A DNA stretch of 64,000 nucleotides from Turritopsis dohrnii (lineage: Eukaryota > Cnidaria > Hydrozoa > Anthoathecata > Oceaniidae), in contig BQMF02000102.1 in NCBI GenBank assembly GCA_027922465.2, forward strand, positions 930,001 through 994,000. The letters run 5' to 3'. How positions within the stretch are numbered: the stretch's first letter is position 1; each line of letters opens with the position of its first letter. Shown piece by piece: positions 1 through 12,535 of this stretch. The notes beneath the pieces were generated by a model. It was not told the DNA's origin, did no database searches, and worked only from the letters and a program-made list of their open reading frames with translations. The position numbers and the translations under genes are program-made.

Positions 1-310
1 AGTGTGAGGTTAGCGCATGGTCTCTTGATATCGAGCTGCGGAGCATGCGCAAATTCCGTCCCTGAAAACGCGGGACAAGTTTGGAAATTATTTTTTCGAA
101 ACGCAGCTGCTTCAACTGTGAGTTTACGATCTAATAAATCTCTTGGATTTAGAATGACATCTGATGACGTCAGAAGTTATCTATGCTATGGTGAGTCTAT
201 GACGTCATAGTGTTTTTTTTTCTTTGCTTTTAAAAAAACATTCCTGATAACTTGAATCTGGAATTTATTGAGAGTCCTGCATCAGCATGAAGTGAACACT
301 TAAAACTACT

Positions 311-408
311 AATTGTTCGTGTTACTGAAATTTCGAGTTACTGAAATTGTTCGAGTTACTGAAATTGTTCGAGTTACTGAAATTTCGAGTTACTGAAATT
401 TCGAGTTA
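311..408. repeat. short tandem repeat, 15-18 bp unit
   Basis: About six imperfect copies of a unit built around GAGTTACTGAAATT, some with an extra TGTTC, run head to tail. It looks like a simple minisatellite with no coding sense. Confidence 0.8.
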
Positions 409-960
409 TCTACATTCCTGTTTCATTTAGGATGTGATCTGACATTTAAAGACATGGTGAGTGTCTCTATGCATTCCTTAGATGTAATGGCCGTTCATTT
501 GTCTCTGTTGTTGGGGGGAGTTTTGCGACGAGTCCTTACAATTATAGTTTATAAAATAAGTCGATTTTTATAAATTTCAGCAAATTTCGCGCGAGTAGCG
601 AAATACCCATGTGTACACTGACGGAAATAAAAACTTTTTCTACGCCCGCTTGATAACACATATTGATTGAATGGATTTTTTTGCACCCGGGTACGCAACT
701 TGGTTGAATGGGAATGCAGTATTAATCGAATAATATTTGGAACTTCTGCATTTCAATTGCGCCCTATGGCTTACAAGCTGCTTGAAGGCAAAAAGACCAC
801 GTATCAATTAGGGCGCTGGTAGGCGTAGTGATCTTCTATTGTTTCTTTCAGGGGTATCGTGTTGATTTGTTACCGTATAATGTATTAGACGCCATTTCTT
901 CTGATATAAAGAGGTAATACATATTCTGTATTGGTGATGAGGAACGGTTGCATTACTTTA

Positions 961-1366
961 AGGGCAGAAACATTAGCGGGCAGAAACTTTCGCGTGTCAA
1001 AAAAATTCCAAATTTCGCGTGATAAAACTTTCGCAAATGAGCAAACAAAACCCGATTGTTTCTAATTTTTATAATTTTTCTTTCTTTGTTTAAAGTAAAA
1101 GTAAAAAACTATAACTAATGTTTTTCAATTTTTCGAAACCACTCAGAGCCGGTTTCGCCGTCTTCACCAATGTACAGCTGAAGTTTGCTACCGCATAGCA
1201 AACATAGCATTTTTTTCAAGTGAAAAAACTTTCGCGTTTTTGAAATTATCTATGATTTCGCGTGATAAACTTTCTCGTTTTGCTGTTTTGAAAGTTCCAA
1301 AGGCATAAACTTTCGCGAAAATGGGTAAAAAACGCGAAAGTTCCTGCCTGTGATAGTCTCTGCCCT
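961..1366. mobile_element. foldback MITE with TTA target duplication
   Basis: The ends are inverted copies (AGGGCAGA at the left, TCTGCCCT at the right), flanked on both sides by TTA (958-960 and 1367-1369). Inside, the motif AAACTTTCGCG and its complement recur several times. A 3-bp TTA/TWA duplication is typical of PIF/Harbinger-derived non-autonomous elements; that family assignment is inference. No transposase is encoded. Confidence 0.65.
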
Positions 1367-3510
1367 TTATTGATATGAATTTGAAAAGGATTGATGTGTT
1401 GACTTTTCTTTTCAGAGATAAATTGAAAGAATCGATTCAAGACTTCCTGTTGGAGTAAATTCGAAAATGTTTCAGAGATGACCGTGCGGAATCGCGAAAG
1501 AAAATGAACGTGCATTATCAAAAACGTTGATGAAATGCTTGGTGTGATGATATGTGCTCGGTGATTTTTGTAGTATTACAAAAAAAGAAATATTTTAATA
1601 ATAGGATGAATGAGCGAAATTTATATGTAGTATATGTAGTAACCTACGTCTCCAAAGTACGACGTTTCCCTCTACCGTATGAGTATCGTGTGACCACACT
1701 GATTAGGACCTAGTGAAGCTTTCACTATTGAACAGGGATCACGATCACACCGTCCCGAATAAAAATATGGTTGAATATCCAACTTTTCAACGATCTTTTT
1801 GCTAACAGGGATGCATGTCATTTTAGTCTAACCAGAAAGTAGATTCTTCCATTTCTAGAATGTACAGCAACATTATCCCCATGGATTCTTAGTTCTTATT
1901 GAGGACTGGTGTTTTCAAAGATTACACGGCACCCAATATCCACTGTAGCAGAGTGCATTTCCACTGAGATAGTCTGTATATTTGTCTGCTTTTTTATAAA
2001 AAATGTTACTCCTCCGTAGTGATTTTTCAACATGTTGCTCGGTGAACAGTTACAACAAAATTATTTGCAGTCATGTGGTTGAAGTAGCTAACATTTTCAA
2101 TGACCTTATTAACTCACAAACTTGCTATCCACTTAACGAAATACAAGTCTCTTGTAGAGTCATAATTACGCACTTGTTAGGAGAGTGAGTGCTCTCTCCT
2201 CCTCCCACTTGAAACATTTCCAGAAATAGACGATTCAAACAAGCAGTGGCGTTTTACCGATTGATGTCTCACTAGTCGAAGAACTCTTCTGGATGTTATC
2301 TCATCACTCGAAGGATTCATGATAAATGCTCAAATTCAGAGAAAAAAAGTAAAAAGTCTTGGATGTCGAAGACCACTCACATTAAGTAACACTCTCCTGA
2401 ATATATTGAACCCTGGATATCTGGGACTCTTTCTTCAATTCAGTCATTTGAAACTATGCTTAGAGCTAATAGAGGAGTTTCTGATGTGAATTGCAAGCTA
2501 ATACCTTGTTGAAAGTAAAAGTCAAACAAACTTCACAAAAATAAATTTCAAGTGGTGATGTGTTTTAAAAGATGTCTTGTGTTATTGTCTTTAAAGGGTT
2601 TTCTGAGATCCAAATAAGCGGATATAATCTTGAAATGTATAAGGAGTGTCTAATTACCTACGAAGATGCTTGACCAATAGCATTTAACGATGTAACATGC
2701 AACACTTATCGAGAAAAGAACGCTAGTTTATAAACAATGCGTTACTTGGAAACGCATCTACCTTATCGGGGAAAATTTCGTCATTTTGCGAAATTTTACT
2801 AATACTTTCTTATAAGTTTCACTTTTCAAAATTTTCGTCGGGGAAAATTTTCGTCACTTCTCCCCGACGAAATTATCCCCGATACGGTATTTGAGATGGT
2901 CAAGTAAAAAAGCTATAATTTTTGCATAGCGCTCAAAATATCGTGTAGTTAATGTATGAGAAAAACTACAGGTCGGTGAAGTTAGTTAAGGGAGGGGACC
3001 ATGAGATACATTAACCTACATATTTTCGTTGCATACATGCGACATTTTTTTCATAATTCTGCCGATTTCATCAGATTTTGCACATGCTTTATACTTGACT
3101 TTCACAATCGATTTGGAGAAATTATACTAAGGAACATATATCACGCAAAGACAAAATTATACAAGTTTATAGAAATTATAACATAGTACATCTAACAATT
3201 TGAAAGCATCAAAACTTTATGGTGTGAACCTTGTAAAATTTGTTTGGGTGATTGAGTTCTACACAACATTTGCCTTGTTCTTTCAAACATTATTATAAGA
3301 GTTGTCACCGAAAAATTTGATCGTTCCAAATTGAATATAATCTATATGTCATTGCACACTTAAGATTTACACAATGCCGCCCATATCAGGAAGCACAATA
3401 GAAAATTTCGAGTCCGTTCTCTTTGTTTTCAGTTAGAACTTAAAGATCTCAAAAACGTTGGTTCATAAGAAATTCCTTTGTAGAATCTTGAACAAGCAAA
3501 ACTGTGACTT

Positions 3511-3628
3511 CCCAGCGGACAATTTTTGGAAACCACTGTGAAGAAGTGCATTTTTATGGAAATTTTTCACACTATTTCAATAAAAATGCTTTCCATCGCA
3601 GTGATTTTTCGACGATTTTGCCCGCTGG
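3511..3628. mobile_element. MITE-A copy
   Basis: Palindromic element of about 120 bp. It begins CCCAGCGG and ends CCGCTGG, with the shared core (ACTG-GAAG-AGTGCAT and CATCGCAGTGA). It is intergenic. Confidence 0.85.
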
Positions 3629-4444
3629 ATTGGCAATAACATAGCTTTCGATGTGTAACAAACGATTCTTTAACAAGCTAATCTTTTCTGTGACTGTATG
3701 ATCGCAGATTTTTCCAAGAAACGGTAGAAAACAACGTCGGCTAAGATGTTGAGTAATGTGGCTGTGGTCTGAATAACAAAAAATTGTCAGACGAAAATTC
3801 AACATCGAGCTGAATAAAGGTATCACCACCGTGTTTTATTGCCTGTGACGCTGCAAAATTTTAACAAAAAGTGACTGAAATGTTTCAAAGCCGTCTCGAA
3901 TCTATATCCCCGCTTCTATTGCTACGAAATAACGAAAGAGGAAAGCTTTATATTTGTCTGCAAACATGCCATGGAAGGATCATTCTGAATTTGTGTTGTT
4001 TACTAAAAGAACCCGTATTTTCGTTTTATTGACACTATTACTTGCAAAACAAATACCATGCATGTATTTACAAGTTTCACTTTACAAAAACGTCTTTATC
4101 AGCGATTATAAGGAGATACGCTGTTTTGTATGAAGAAGACCAACTTCGATTCCAGAGCATGATATGGAAGTTCTGAAGAGGTTCAACAACGACAACCTGG
4201 AGGACAACCTCGTCCCCAGGGAATATTTTCTTTTTTAATGTAGTAAGGAAAAAAACTGTTATTCTTGTGTAAACATACACCGTGTTTTGACCTATTCTCA
4301 TTTGTATATTACTACAGACAGATTGTGGTTGGTGAAGAGGAAGTTAATCCCTGTACACACGATAGCTCTTTGTTAATCTCTGTACACACGATAGCCCTTC
4401 ACTCAAAGAAGATAGACACTTATCCATACTTTGAGGATAAATGA

Positions 4445-4512
4445 CAACCTCGAACCCAGGGTTTCTTGCCTTCCGTATATCGAAAAGGGAAGAAACCCTG
4501 GGTTCGAGGTTG
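4445..4512. mobile_element. MITE-B copy
   Basis: 68-bp near-perfect palindrome. CAACCTCGAACCCAGGG at the left mirrors CCCTGGGTTCGAGGTTG at the right, around a centre reading TATATCGAAAAG. A further isolated half-end lies near 4192-4222. Confidence 0.85.
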
Positions 4513-4840
4513 GATAAATGAAAATGAAACAAATTCTGAATCCTTTACTTTTTAACTATTAAATTCAATTTAATTTGTGTCAAGTTTTAAAATATATAAA
4601 GATATGATTAGATCTATATCCATCTTGCTTCAAACAAAAAATTATCAATACGAAAGACCAGCCAATATCAAGTGACGTTAAATATGATTTGCATATTCTG
4701 ATCAAACACCTGTCAACGCCTACCTATCAACTTTCCTATATATTCCATAATAACGTTTATGGCTTAATTGGCCAGTTTTTTTCGCATGACTATAATAGCC
4801 TTTATTGAGTGACTTTGTCCCACAAGATACGATCGCATTA

Positions 4841-4960
4841 CCCAGCAGGCAAAATCATCAAAAGTCACTGCGATGAAGAGCATTTTTATTGAAATAGTAT
4901 GTATATTTCTCTAGAAGTACACTCCTTCTCACAGACTCTTCAAAAAATTTACACAATGGG
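4841..4960. mobile_element. MITE-A copy
   Basis: The left end CCCAGCAGGCAAAATC and the core GTCACTGCGATGAAGAGCAT match the family. The right end is degraded. Confidence 0.8.
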
Positions 4961-5929
4961 TATCTTCATGGTGGGAAGTCTCTTATTTTTGTTTGAAAGA
5001 ACTTGATACATAACAATTTGCTCGCTTAACTCAGACACATAAAACAAATTTTTGACTGCAAACTTTCATGATCACATCGTTTCAGTCAAACCTATTGAAC
5101 AGATCTTGAAAACAAAGCCAAGCTTGTTTGCTAGGTCATAGCACAGTGTTAAACAGAGTTGAGGTTTTCCACACTTTTCTTGAATTTCATTTTTGAAACC
5201 CAATATCTTTTTTTTTCCTCACCCTCCAAGACAGCCTTTTTATGACGAGCTGTATTGTTTCAAGCCTCGTATTGGCGCACTTTTATTTCGTTTATCTTAT
5301 TTTTTTTTTTTAATTATGGAATGCTAGGGTGGTAAGTGAAAAGGGCTTAATGATTAAGAGTAATACAAAAATTTAGAATAATCAAAAAGATTTGAAAATT
5401 CCAAAAAAATTACTCTATAATGAACGTTAGAAAAATAGAACTCTCTTTCAAACAAAAGACTTGAACACTCTCCTGTACGGTGATTTGAACACTCTCCTAC
5501 ACGGTGATTTTAATCAGAACTTAGATTATTAAGGAATAAGAAGATCATGTACAAGGGGTAACAGTTTTCCAGTGTTGGATGGAACGGTTTGAAAAGCCAC
5601 CTTTCCCTTTTAAGGAGTCTTGTAAAGAATATTAAAAGAGATTCTGGGTAGGTAATTTCCGAGTGTCTGTCAATCATGCTACCAGCACACGCTTTCTCAT
5701 AACAACATCGAAATTTCAGCTTAACTTAGTCGTGTTTATTTTCTATGCCTTTCTAACCTCGAATGAGTGTTAGCCTCGCATCGGTGTTTTTGCAAGAGAA
5801 TTTTAACACCTCTACTAACGTATATGTAAGATTCTAGTATCACAAAGGGCAAAGACGTGATTCTTAGTGTTTCAACCATGTTTTGTCGTTTCCTCAAATA
5901 TATTCAGAAGAGGCATGTGAGAGAATGTT

Positions 5930-6049
5930 CCCAGCGGGAAAATAAGTTATAAAATCAATGCGAAGGAGTGCAGTTTTATAGAAATATACATGGAATTTCA
6001 ATAAAAATGCTCTTAATCGCAGAGACTTTTTGACAAATTTGCCCACTGG
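5930..6049. mobile_element. MITE-A copy
   Basis: CCCAGCGGG at the left and GCCCACTGG at the right bracket the family core. It lies about 200 bp downstream of the ankyrin gene's stop codon. Confidence 0.85.
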
Positions 6050-6248
6050 TTTCATCCTTGCAACCTGGCTATGATGTTCTTATAAAAAAGCGTGGACTGA
6101 GCTATCTTTCATCACTCTTCCTTACTAAAGTGCAATCTCATAAAGTCAGTAAAAACAGTTGAAAAGGTTCTCCGCCCCTCCTTGAATTTTCTCCCCCAGA
6201 AAGGGGCGCTGTTGAGAGGATCCATGCGAAACGGATTGTGCCCGATCA

Positions 6249-6779
6249 CTATGTTGTCACAGTTTTGTTCGCTTTTTTTACAATACCGTTTTTAATATCA
6301 TCTTGAACTCCATTTGAGATCAAATATTCTGCCACTTCAAAATTTCCGCAATTATTTGCCACTTGTAGTGGACTAAACCCATCTTTAGTCTTGAGATACA
6401 GGTTCGATCCAGCTTCTATTAACATTTTCACACATTCTAAATTGCCAATGTAACAAGCCTGATGGAGAGCAGTCATTCCAGTCGTGAAGGATTCATTGTT
6501 TATATCGAATGTCGAGTTTTCGCTATCAACTTCTTGTAGCACTCTCTCCAGGGTACCAAGATCTTCTGTGATGACAGCATTGTGAAGAACGTAATGAACA
6601 TCTGCGGTGGAGAGACTTCGCTTAACCGTTCGTTCGTTATAAGGAGAGCCTTGGATAGTTTCTAAACTTTTATTTTCGTCCTTAGCGTTATCGGCCAAAA
6701 CGAGAGGTCGTGTTGATTGAAATGAGCGAGCCTTCTTCTTGTTCTTGAATTTGTCTCTGCGATCAAGAATATTCGCCAT
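6249..6779 (-). CDS. small ankyrin-repeat protein, PPP1R27-like
   Basis: The gene is intronless and encodes 176 residues from its ATG. Residues 1-60 are basic and low in structure, with a lysine-rich stretch (KNKKKAR, 12-18). About 61-90 looks like a degenerate helix-pair repeat. Two clear ankyrin repeats follow (about 102-131, with TALHQACYIGNLECVKMLI, and 135-160, with SPLQVANNCGNFEVAEYLI). Size and layout resemble PPP1R27 (a small muscle protein phosphatase 1 regulator) and related short ankyrin proteins. A TVKRSL segment (51-56) sits where PP1 binders carry an RVxF-type motif, but it is not a clean match. A T-rich AG, possibly a splice or trans-splice acceptor, lies about 20 nt before the ATG. 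The ankyrin call is secure; the subfamily is tentative. Confidence 0.85.
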   Translation of the reverse strand: MANILDRRDKFKNKKKARSFQSTRPLVLADNAKDENKSLETIQGSPYNERTVKRSLSTADVHYVLHNAVITEDLGTLERVLQEVDSENSTFDINNESFTTGMTALHQACYIGNLECVKMLIEAGSNLYLKTKDGFSPLQVANNCGNFEVAEYLISNGVQDDIKNGIVKKANKTVTT

Positions 6780-7951
6780 TATATGATCGAAACTACTATA
6801 TCAAAAAACTCAAATCACAATTTTATTATATATCCCACAATTTTCCCAATAAACATCTCCCTCTAGACTGGATCAACAGTATCACGTATCTGTTAAACAG
6901 TGCTCCTTTTCTCAATTTCAAAAACCAGATTTTTGACAAAAAAAAAATAATTTTTTTTTTGATGAATATTACAGATTAGAGTTATTGTTGATGTGGTCTT
7001 CAATATCACAGTGTTTTTGATGAGCGTAAACAAAAAAAAGATAGTTTTTTATTTGAAGTGGCCAGCCAACTTTTTTGTTGTCAAAAAAGACGTTGTTAAT
7101 ACGCATTTAAGAATCGTTGCCATGACAATGGATTGTTTTCAGGTACGTAATAAATTTGAGGAATTTTAAGATTCGATTCTGCCATCAATTTGATACTTTT
7201 ACCCTCTTGAAAATATCACGATAACGACAATGGTTATTTCACAAACGTATAAATACCTATTGACCGTTAAAAAGTTCATCGTAAAGAATTTGTCATCTTC
7301 TTGTCAAGACGGCTTATAAGCTGATGAGACGCGATCATAAAATTCTGCTGGAAAGTTAATCACTTTGTTTGGATGAACGAAGCAAGGCAATAGTTAAGAC
7401 CTCGATTACCCAAACAAAGACAATAAAGTTGGCATCTTATTTCAGAGACAATAAAGTTGGCAGTTTATTTTTTTTTTCTCAGCATTGATGATAATTCCGT
7501 CGACATGACTTGACGTTTATGGCAGACATGGTATGACGTAAATATACGCAGCGATTTCGTTATCATCTCCCTGTGACATAGGTATCCGCCCATTGGGCAG
7601 GTCAGTGGTATAGTGATAACATCAGGACATTCGAGTATTCACGAAGCATTAAAAGAGAACAAAAAGGACAGAACAATATAAAAAGAGAAATTAGCTTATA
7701 AGGAATTCTCAACCTCCCACAAATAAAGGGTTCTTTACTTTTTTTCTCAATAAACTATTAGCCATTAGAATTTGCCACCAATTCCATTTTGTTTGTTTTT
7801 TTTTGGATTAGAAAATAGTTACGGAACCCTTCGATTCAGACATCAGGTACTTTATCTCATTTTCCACACAATTGGTTTCCCGACCTCATCGGTCTCCAAA
7901 TCAGTATTATCCATTAACTCAATCGAAAAAATCATTGCAGTGATACAATAA

Positions 7952-8042
7952 CAACCTCGTTCCCAAGGCCCATGCGTGCTTTCTGATCATCTTCGTCACC
8001 ACTTATATATCGAATAGACTATAGGCCCTGGGTTTGAGCTTG
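7952..8042. mobile_element. MITE-B copy, diverged
   Basis: CAACCTCGTTCCCAAGG at the left and CCCTGGGTTTGAGCTTG at the right are inverted around a spacer longer than usual. A lone end (ACAACCTCGTCCCCAGG) also occurs near 8169. Confidence 0.7.
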
Positions 8043-8305
8043 AAAATATTGTTCAGATAATGTTACCAGAATGAATGCTTACTAATGATAATAACACACT
8101 TTTCTTGGAGGAGTGACCGAAAGCTTTATTCTTTTTTGTGTGCAAATTTATTCAAGTAATGTAGGCGTACAACCTCGTCCCCAGGACATCTAACACTTAA
8201 GATATTCTTGATAGCTGCTACTGTTGTCTCTTGAATATGAAGAAACTGGTGAAGAGACTGGTTTATACCTTTTCACATGGGTTTGAAACAATCCAAATAC
8301 ATATA

Positions 8306-8418
8306 CCCACCTGGCAAGTCTGTTAAAACATCACTGCGGAGGAGTATATTCCTATAGAAAGATACAAACTATTTCAATGAAAATGCTCTTTGTTGCAGTG
8401 ACTTTTTTGCCCACTGGT
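8306..8418. mobile_element. MITE-A copy
   Basis: The core CACTGCGGAGGAGTATATTC and the right end TTTTTTGCCCACTGG match the family. The left end is diverged. Confidence 0.8.
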
Positions 8419-10132
8419 ATATAGAGTCCTTATTCGAATCTTTCAAACATCGACAACAAAGCTATATTCTGCATGGCCTCGTTTTGATGTGATAAATTTT
8501 CCCATAATATTTTATTTTTTTTCCTAACTGTTACTGAGAGGTTGCTGTATCACCATTCCAACCTCCATTTCATAACCAATTTCCTCCGAAATTTCAAAGA
8601 TATCTTTTCTAAAAAATTAATGAAATAATGAAAACTATACAATAAAAACAGATGTAAAATTTTATAAAAGCACTTACCATATTAAAATAATGAACTCTAT
8701 CATGTTGTGCAACACATCATGTAAAGCAGAATGACAAAAACTTGACTGTTAGTCAAATACAAAAATTACAAGACTAATGCCAATAAGCTGGAGAAACCAC
8801 ACAGACCTCAAAAACCCCGTGTATGTCTAGGCAGAAACATTTGCCTGACCCAAAATAACCCTGTGAAAACTAAGATTCACCTTGCCAAATCAAAAGCTAT
8901 TTCAAAATCTTCAAAATTCCAAAGGATATCTTTTTAATTCTTCTTCAACTACTTCACGCAGAACAACCATAAAATCATTACAACACTCTTCGATTTAAGT
9001 GTCGAGTCAAGGATTGCATGGAGTCAGGCAAAGATGTACAGCAGCTTTGTTCAATCTTTTGGTTAAACAATTTTTTGCGCTGTTAACTTTCCTCATTTTC
9101 AGCTACAAACCTAGCAAATGTTCATTAATTCACTTAAGGGAATCCGCGATGAAGTTAAACATAAAATACCCGAGTTTCTCTCTCCTACCACTACTCCAAG
9201 TTATGAACGATTTTGTGGAATGTTTACATAAAAAAATTTACAGCTTTTCAAATTTTATAAAACGATTTGCTCAAAAAACTATTGGAAGGTGGTGATTTCG
9301 CATTTGCGTCACTCAGATTTCGCCATAATTTGACACTTCGGACCAAATTTGAACCAAATTTCGATATGGATAGTATTACAACAACGTGCCTATACGGGGT
9401 GACTGAATAGTTTGAGAAAGTATTGCCGTTATGTTGAAAATGCCTTTGAGTTTTAATTATAACGTTCCCAATTATCAAGGCAGACATGCTCCCAAAATCA
9501 AGTAAAAAATAAATTAATCCGTTCTTCTTCAATGCAATATTCGAAGCGAAAGTAAATTCGAATTAAAAACAAGTTCGAATCAAAAGCTAGCTCAAATCAT
9601 TGTAGATCTACACTTGCACAGGCTAGTAAGTAGTTATCAGGGGGTTTGAGAAAGATGAATATAAAGTTATATCTCTGCTTTATTGGGACTTTGTGAAAAA
9701 AGTTAGTTTTAGGCAGATATTTGATCCAAAAAATGTTCTTCAAGCTTTTCTGTTTGAAACGGGAAGGTAAGAAGCACATGACAAGTTTGTTGGTGCTAAG
9801 CAACATGAAAAGTTTGTAGGTGTTTTTCTGTTGGAAGAAGAAGTAGCTAGTTTGGCATGTTCCTGTAAGCTTGAGCAAAATATTCCATCAATTTCTCAAA
9901 TATTTCAAACTGTACCATCGGAATTAAAGTTTCTTCTGAATCGCGGTGCAGCAGGTGATGATGTTGAGATTACAGTGCAGTATATATTCGTTGGTGTTGA
10001 AAAGCTGTGGAATGGGCAGAAAAACAAAAGGTTTTTGAGAATGTAAATGATTGTGATAAAATGTCTGAAATACCGGTTTCATAAAAAATACCTTTCGATT
10101 GATTATGAAATTGATTTTTTTTTTTATTTCTG

Positions 10133-10737
10133 AATAGAGGCATCCCTTACCTATATTTTGATGTATCATTCTTTTAATTTGCTTGAGTAAAAAAGAAGTT
10201 ATGGACAAGAAACTGGAAGAGGTCCTTGTTAAAATCTTTGAAAAATGGACAAAAAAGCCGAGCAAAATGTCTCAAAACAAGATTTATGTTTTTATTGTGA
10301 AGCAGAAGGGAATGAAACACATACACAAGGTGTGCTGAAACGTATTTTTCTTATTCCCAATAGTAAAGTTAAGTAAAAAGGTTCAAACTTCTCTCAACAT
10401 TTCCTTAAAACTACATTCACTGAAACTTTTTATGAGGTCTGTATGAAATATTGAGAAATGCCGCAACTCACGTACAACAAAGAGTTTGCTAGGGTAAATA
10501 AATACTAAAGAGGCAATTAGACAAATTGTGTCTTTTCTTTCAATCCCCATAGCCTTTTCATAAACATTATCGAATTTCATCAAAAAATCACGCAGGAATA
10601 TTTCGTTCGGCTTTTTTATCCATTTTTTGAAGATTTTTACAAGGACCGCTTCCAGTTTTTTGTCCATAACTTCTTTTCTACTCAACCAAATTACAAGAAT
10701 GATACATCAAAAACTACTTAACAGATTCCTCTAATTA
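10133..10737. repeat. inverted duplication of a coding-like sequence
   Basis: Positions 10133-10262 (plus) and 10612-10737 (minus) are near-identical inverted copies of about 125 bp. Read inward from each end, both can be translated in the same frame with the motif KEVMDKKLE and then VKIF-KW-KKP. The minus copy continues as a 100-codon open frame (10383-10685) rich in K, F and L. The substitutions mostly keep residue class, as in decayed coding sequence, but no family was recognised. It may be a transposon remnant with long inverted ends or an inverted gene-fragment duplication. Confidence 0.55.
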
Positions 10738-10927
10738 GAGGTAAAAAATCTGTCATATTTATTCGATCGAAAAATATTTCTTATGAAACACCGTACTTTT
10801 TATTGACTCGCCCGGTAGAAAACTGTAAAATTATTGACGAATAATTTGTGTCGTCATTCTCAATGTCCGCTTGACACACATGTTTTTGCATTTAAACATT
10901 TTCTGTCTTCTACGAGCTATGCGCTTA

Positions 10928-11412
10928 AGCTTTTTTCACATGCACGTAAAATTTTACGTAAGCTCTTACGACTAAGAACAATGTAGTTTCTATAGCTTTT
11001 TTCACATGCACGTAGATTTTGTCGTTACACCAAACGAACTTTTTTTCGTAAGTTCTTACCACGAGAAAATGCCTTGACAGATATTTTCATTCACATGCAC
11101 TAAAATTTGTTGCAATAAAAAATACAATATACTTTTGGAACGTTTGGAAATAGATCATTAGCAAAAAATGATGTAATTTCGAACAAAAGACATCATTTCG
11201 AACGCTCGATCTAATTTTTCGAACGTTTTTTTCTTCTTGAGGCTTACGACGATTTTCTTAAAAACAAAATTTTTTGTTTTTAAGGAAATCGTCGTACGGG
11301 CTCATGAACGTCCGTAAGACCTTGCGAAAACTTTTCCTTAAGAAGAGAATGAATGAACATTGTCCTAGTCGTAAGAGCTTACGTAAAATTTTACGTGCAT
11401 GTGAAAAAAGCT
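10928..11412. mobile_element. foldback MITE with TTA target duplication
   Basis: AGCTTTTTTCACATGCACG at the left is mirrored exactly at the right, and both ends are flanked by TTA (10925-10927, 11413-11415). A secondary copy of the end motif lies internally near 11000. An inner hairpin (TTCTTAAAAACAAAA and its complement) surrounds position 11270. It has no coding capacity and is Harbinger-like by target-site length. Confidence 0.75.
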
Positions 11413-11744
11413 TTAACGGTCAAAAAAATCTTTATGCAAGCAAATGAAAGGAAAAATATTTTATTTACAATAACTATTTACAAAAATAAAGTCAAGTCAA
11501 GCAGCCTTATCTATCGTAGATGATTCGAACAACTTTTGTGAAACATTTAGTGATGCTGACTTAGTAAGTGCTTTGAATCTTGTCACACAAGGACTTCACT
11601 TAGGCTCAATAATGTTTCAGATTATTTCAGTAAAAAATGATTGTAGATTGTACTGATGAGATACATGCATTTACTTGTGTTTATTTTGATCATGAATCGT
11701 TCTTTATTCCCCTTCCACCTCATGGGATCATTTACATACATTCA

Positions 11745-11831
11745 TATAAAACCTCCATACATCGATCACCTCTAATGCAACGGCCACTAAGCTGAGTCCC
11801 CCAAAGTAGCCGCTATTAGAGGTTCCACTGT
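11745..11831. mobile_element. Tc1/pogo-like element end remnant
   Basis: The stretch ends in TAGAGGTTCCACTGTA, preceded by AAGTAGCCGCTATT. This pattern is common at Tigger/pogo inverted termini. Only one end is visible. The assignment rests on general resemblance. Confidence 0.4.
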
Positions 11832-11880
11832 ATTTCTCTTTGTTACAATTCACATAATCGTAATCCAGTTATCATCCGAA

Positions 11881-12084
11881 TAGACCTTTTCGGAAAATAC
11901 GTCAGAGCAGATCTTGCCTCGCTTTCAACCCAAATAATAGTGGCATTTGTGTTGTTTTTGAAAAGAAATGATACCCAAGAGGAAACCTTACACGAACTTT
12001 TTTTATGATTCTTAATTTCTTAAGTAATTAAAAACCTTAGAAACGAGGCAAGATCTGCCGTGACGTAATTTCCGAAAAGGTCTA
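11881..12084. mobile_element. 204-bp inverted-repeat element
   Basis: TAGACCTTTTCGGAAAATAC at the left is mirrored by the right end (TTTCCGAAAAGGTCTA). The inverted match continues inward through GCAGATCTTGCCTCG. It is a non-coding MITE-like element. Confidence 0.7.
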
Positions 12085-12303
12085 TCTATCCTGGAACAAC
12101 TACCACAATGCTTTTATTAATTGCTTTGAGATTAAGGAATATAGCAATATTCTAAGTAGTCGAAAGAATTTCTATTTTAAATGATTTTGTCGCATTTGAT
12201 TCCTGGCAGATTTGTATACTGCATTACTGCATACAGTAAACATTGTGGTGTTATATACCCCCTTTTTTGTTACAATGTTTAAGTTGCACTCTGTAATCCT
12301 GTA

Positions 12304-12535
12304 AGCCTGGTTCAGACTTGGCGATTACGACGATTAAATAAAATATCAATAGAATTGATGTAAAATTCGATCGATATTTACATACAATAGAGCGACTACG
12401 ACGATAAAATATCAGAAATTTTTGATATTTTGTCGTCGTAAACGCCAGGCGTTTATGACGATTACAACACGATTATGACGAGTACGACAATTACAATTTA
12501 TTGTAATCGTCGTAAACGTCAGTTTGAACCAGGCT
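12304..12535. mobile_element. 232-bp inverted-repeat element
   Basis: AGCCTGGTTCA at the left mirrors TGAACCAGGCT at the right. The interior repeats ACGATTACGACGATT and its complement. A truncated relative occurs at 16224-16300. Confidence 0.7.

Larger units (their letters stand above)
1..6248. other. gene-poor flank with repeats
   Basis: No coding region could be supported here. Open frames are short, lack family resemblance and mostly run through repeats. The stretch holds an AT-rich background, a short tandem array near 311-408, a TTA-flanked foldback (961-1366), three MITE-A copies and MITE-B copies. Small direct duplications occur near 4360-4400 and 5460-5510. Confidence 0.6.

Noticed and set aside
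4..210. Open frame at the window edge ending before a GTGAGT donor-like site
   Set aside because: No recognisable domain and composition like neighbouring non-coding DNA; the left side is cut by the window, so an exon cannot be tested.
1650..1785. Compact, GC-richer segment that could be a small structured RNA
   Set aside because: Compared by eye with U1-U6, U11/U12, U3, 5S and tRNA patterns without a match. No conserved box or Sm site was identified.
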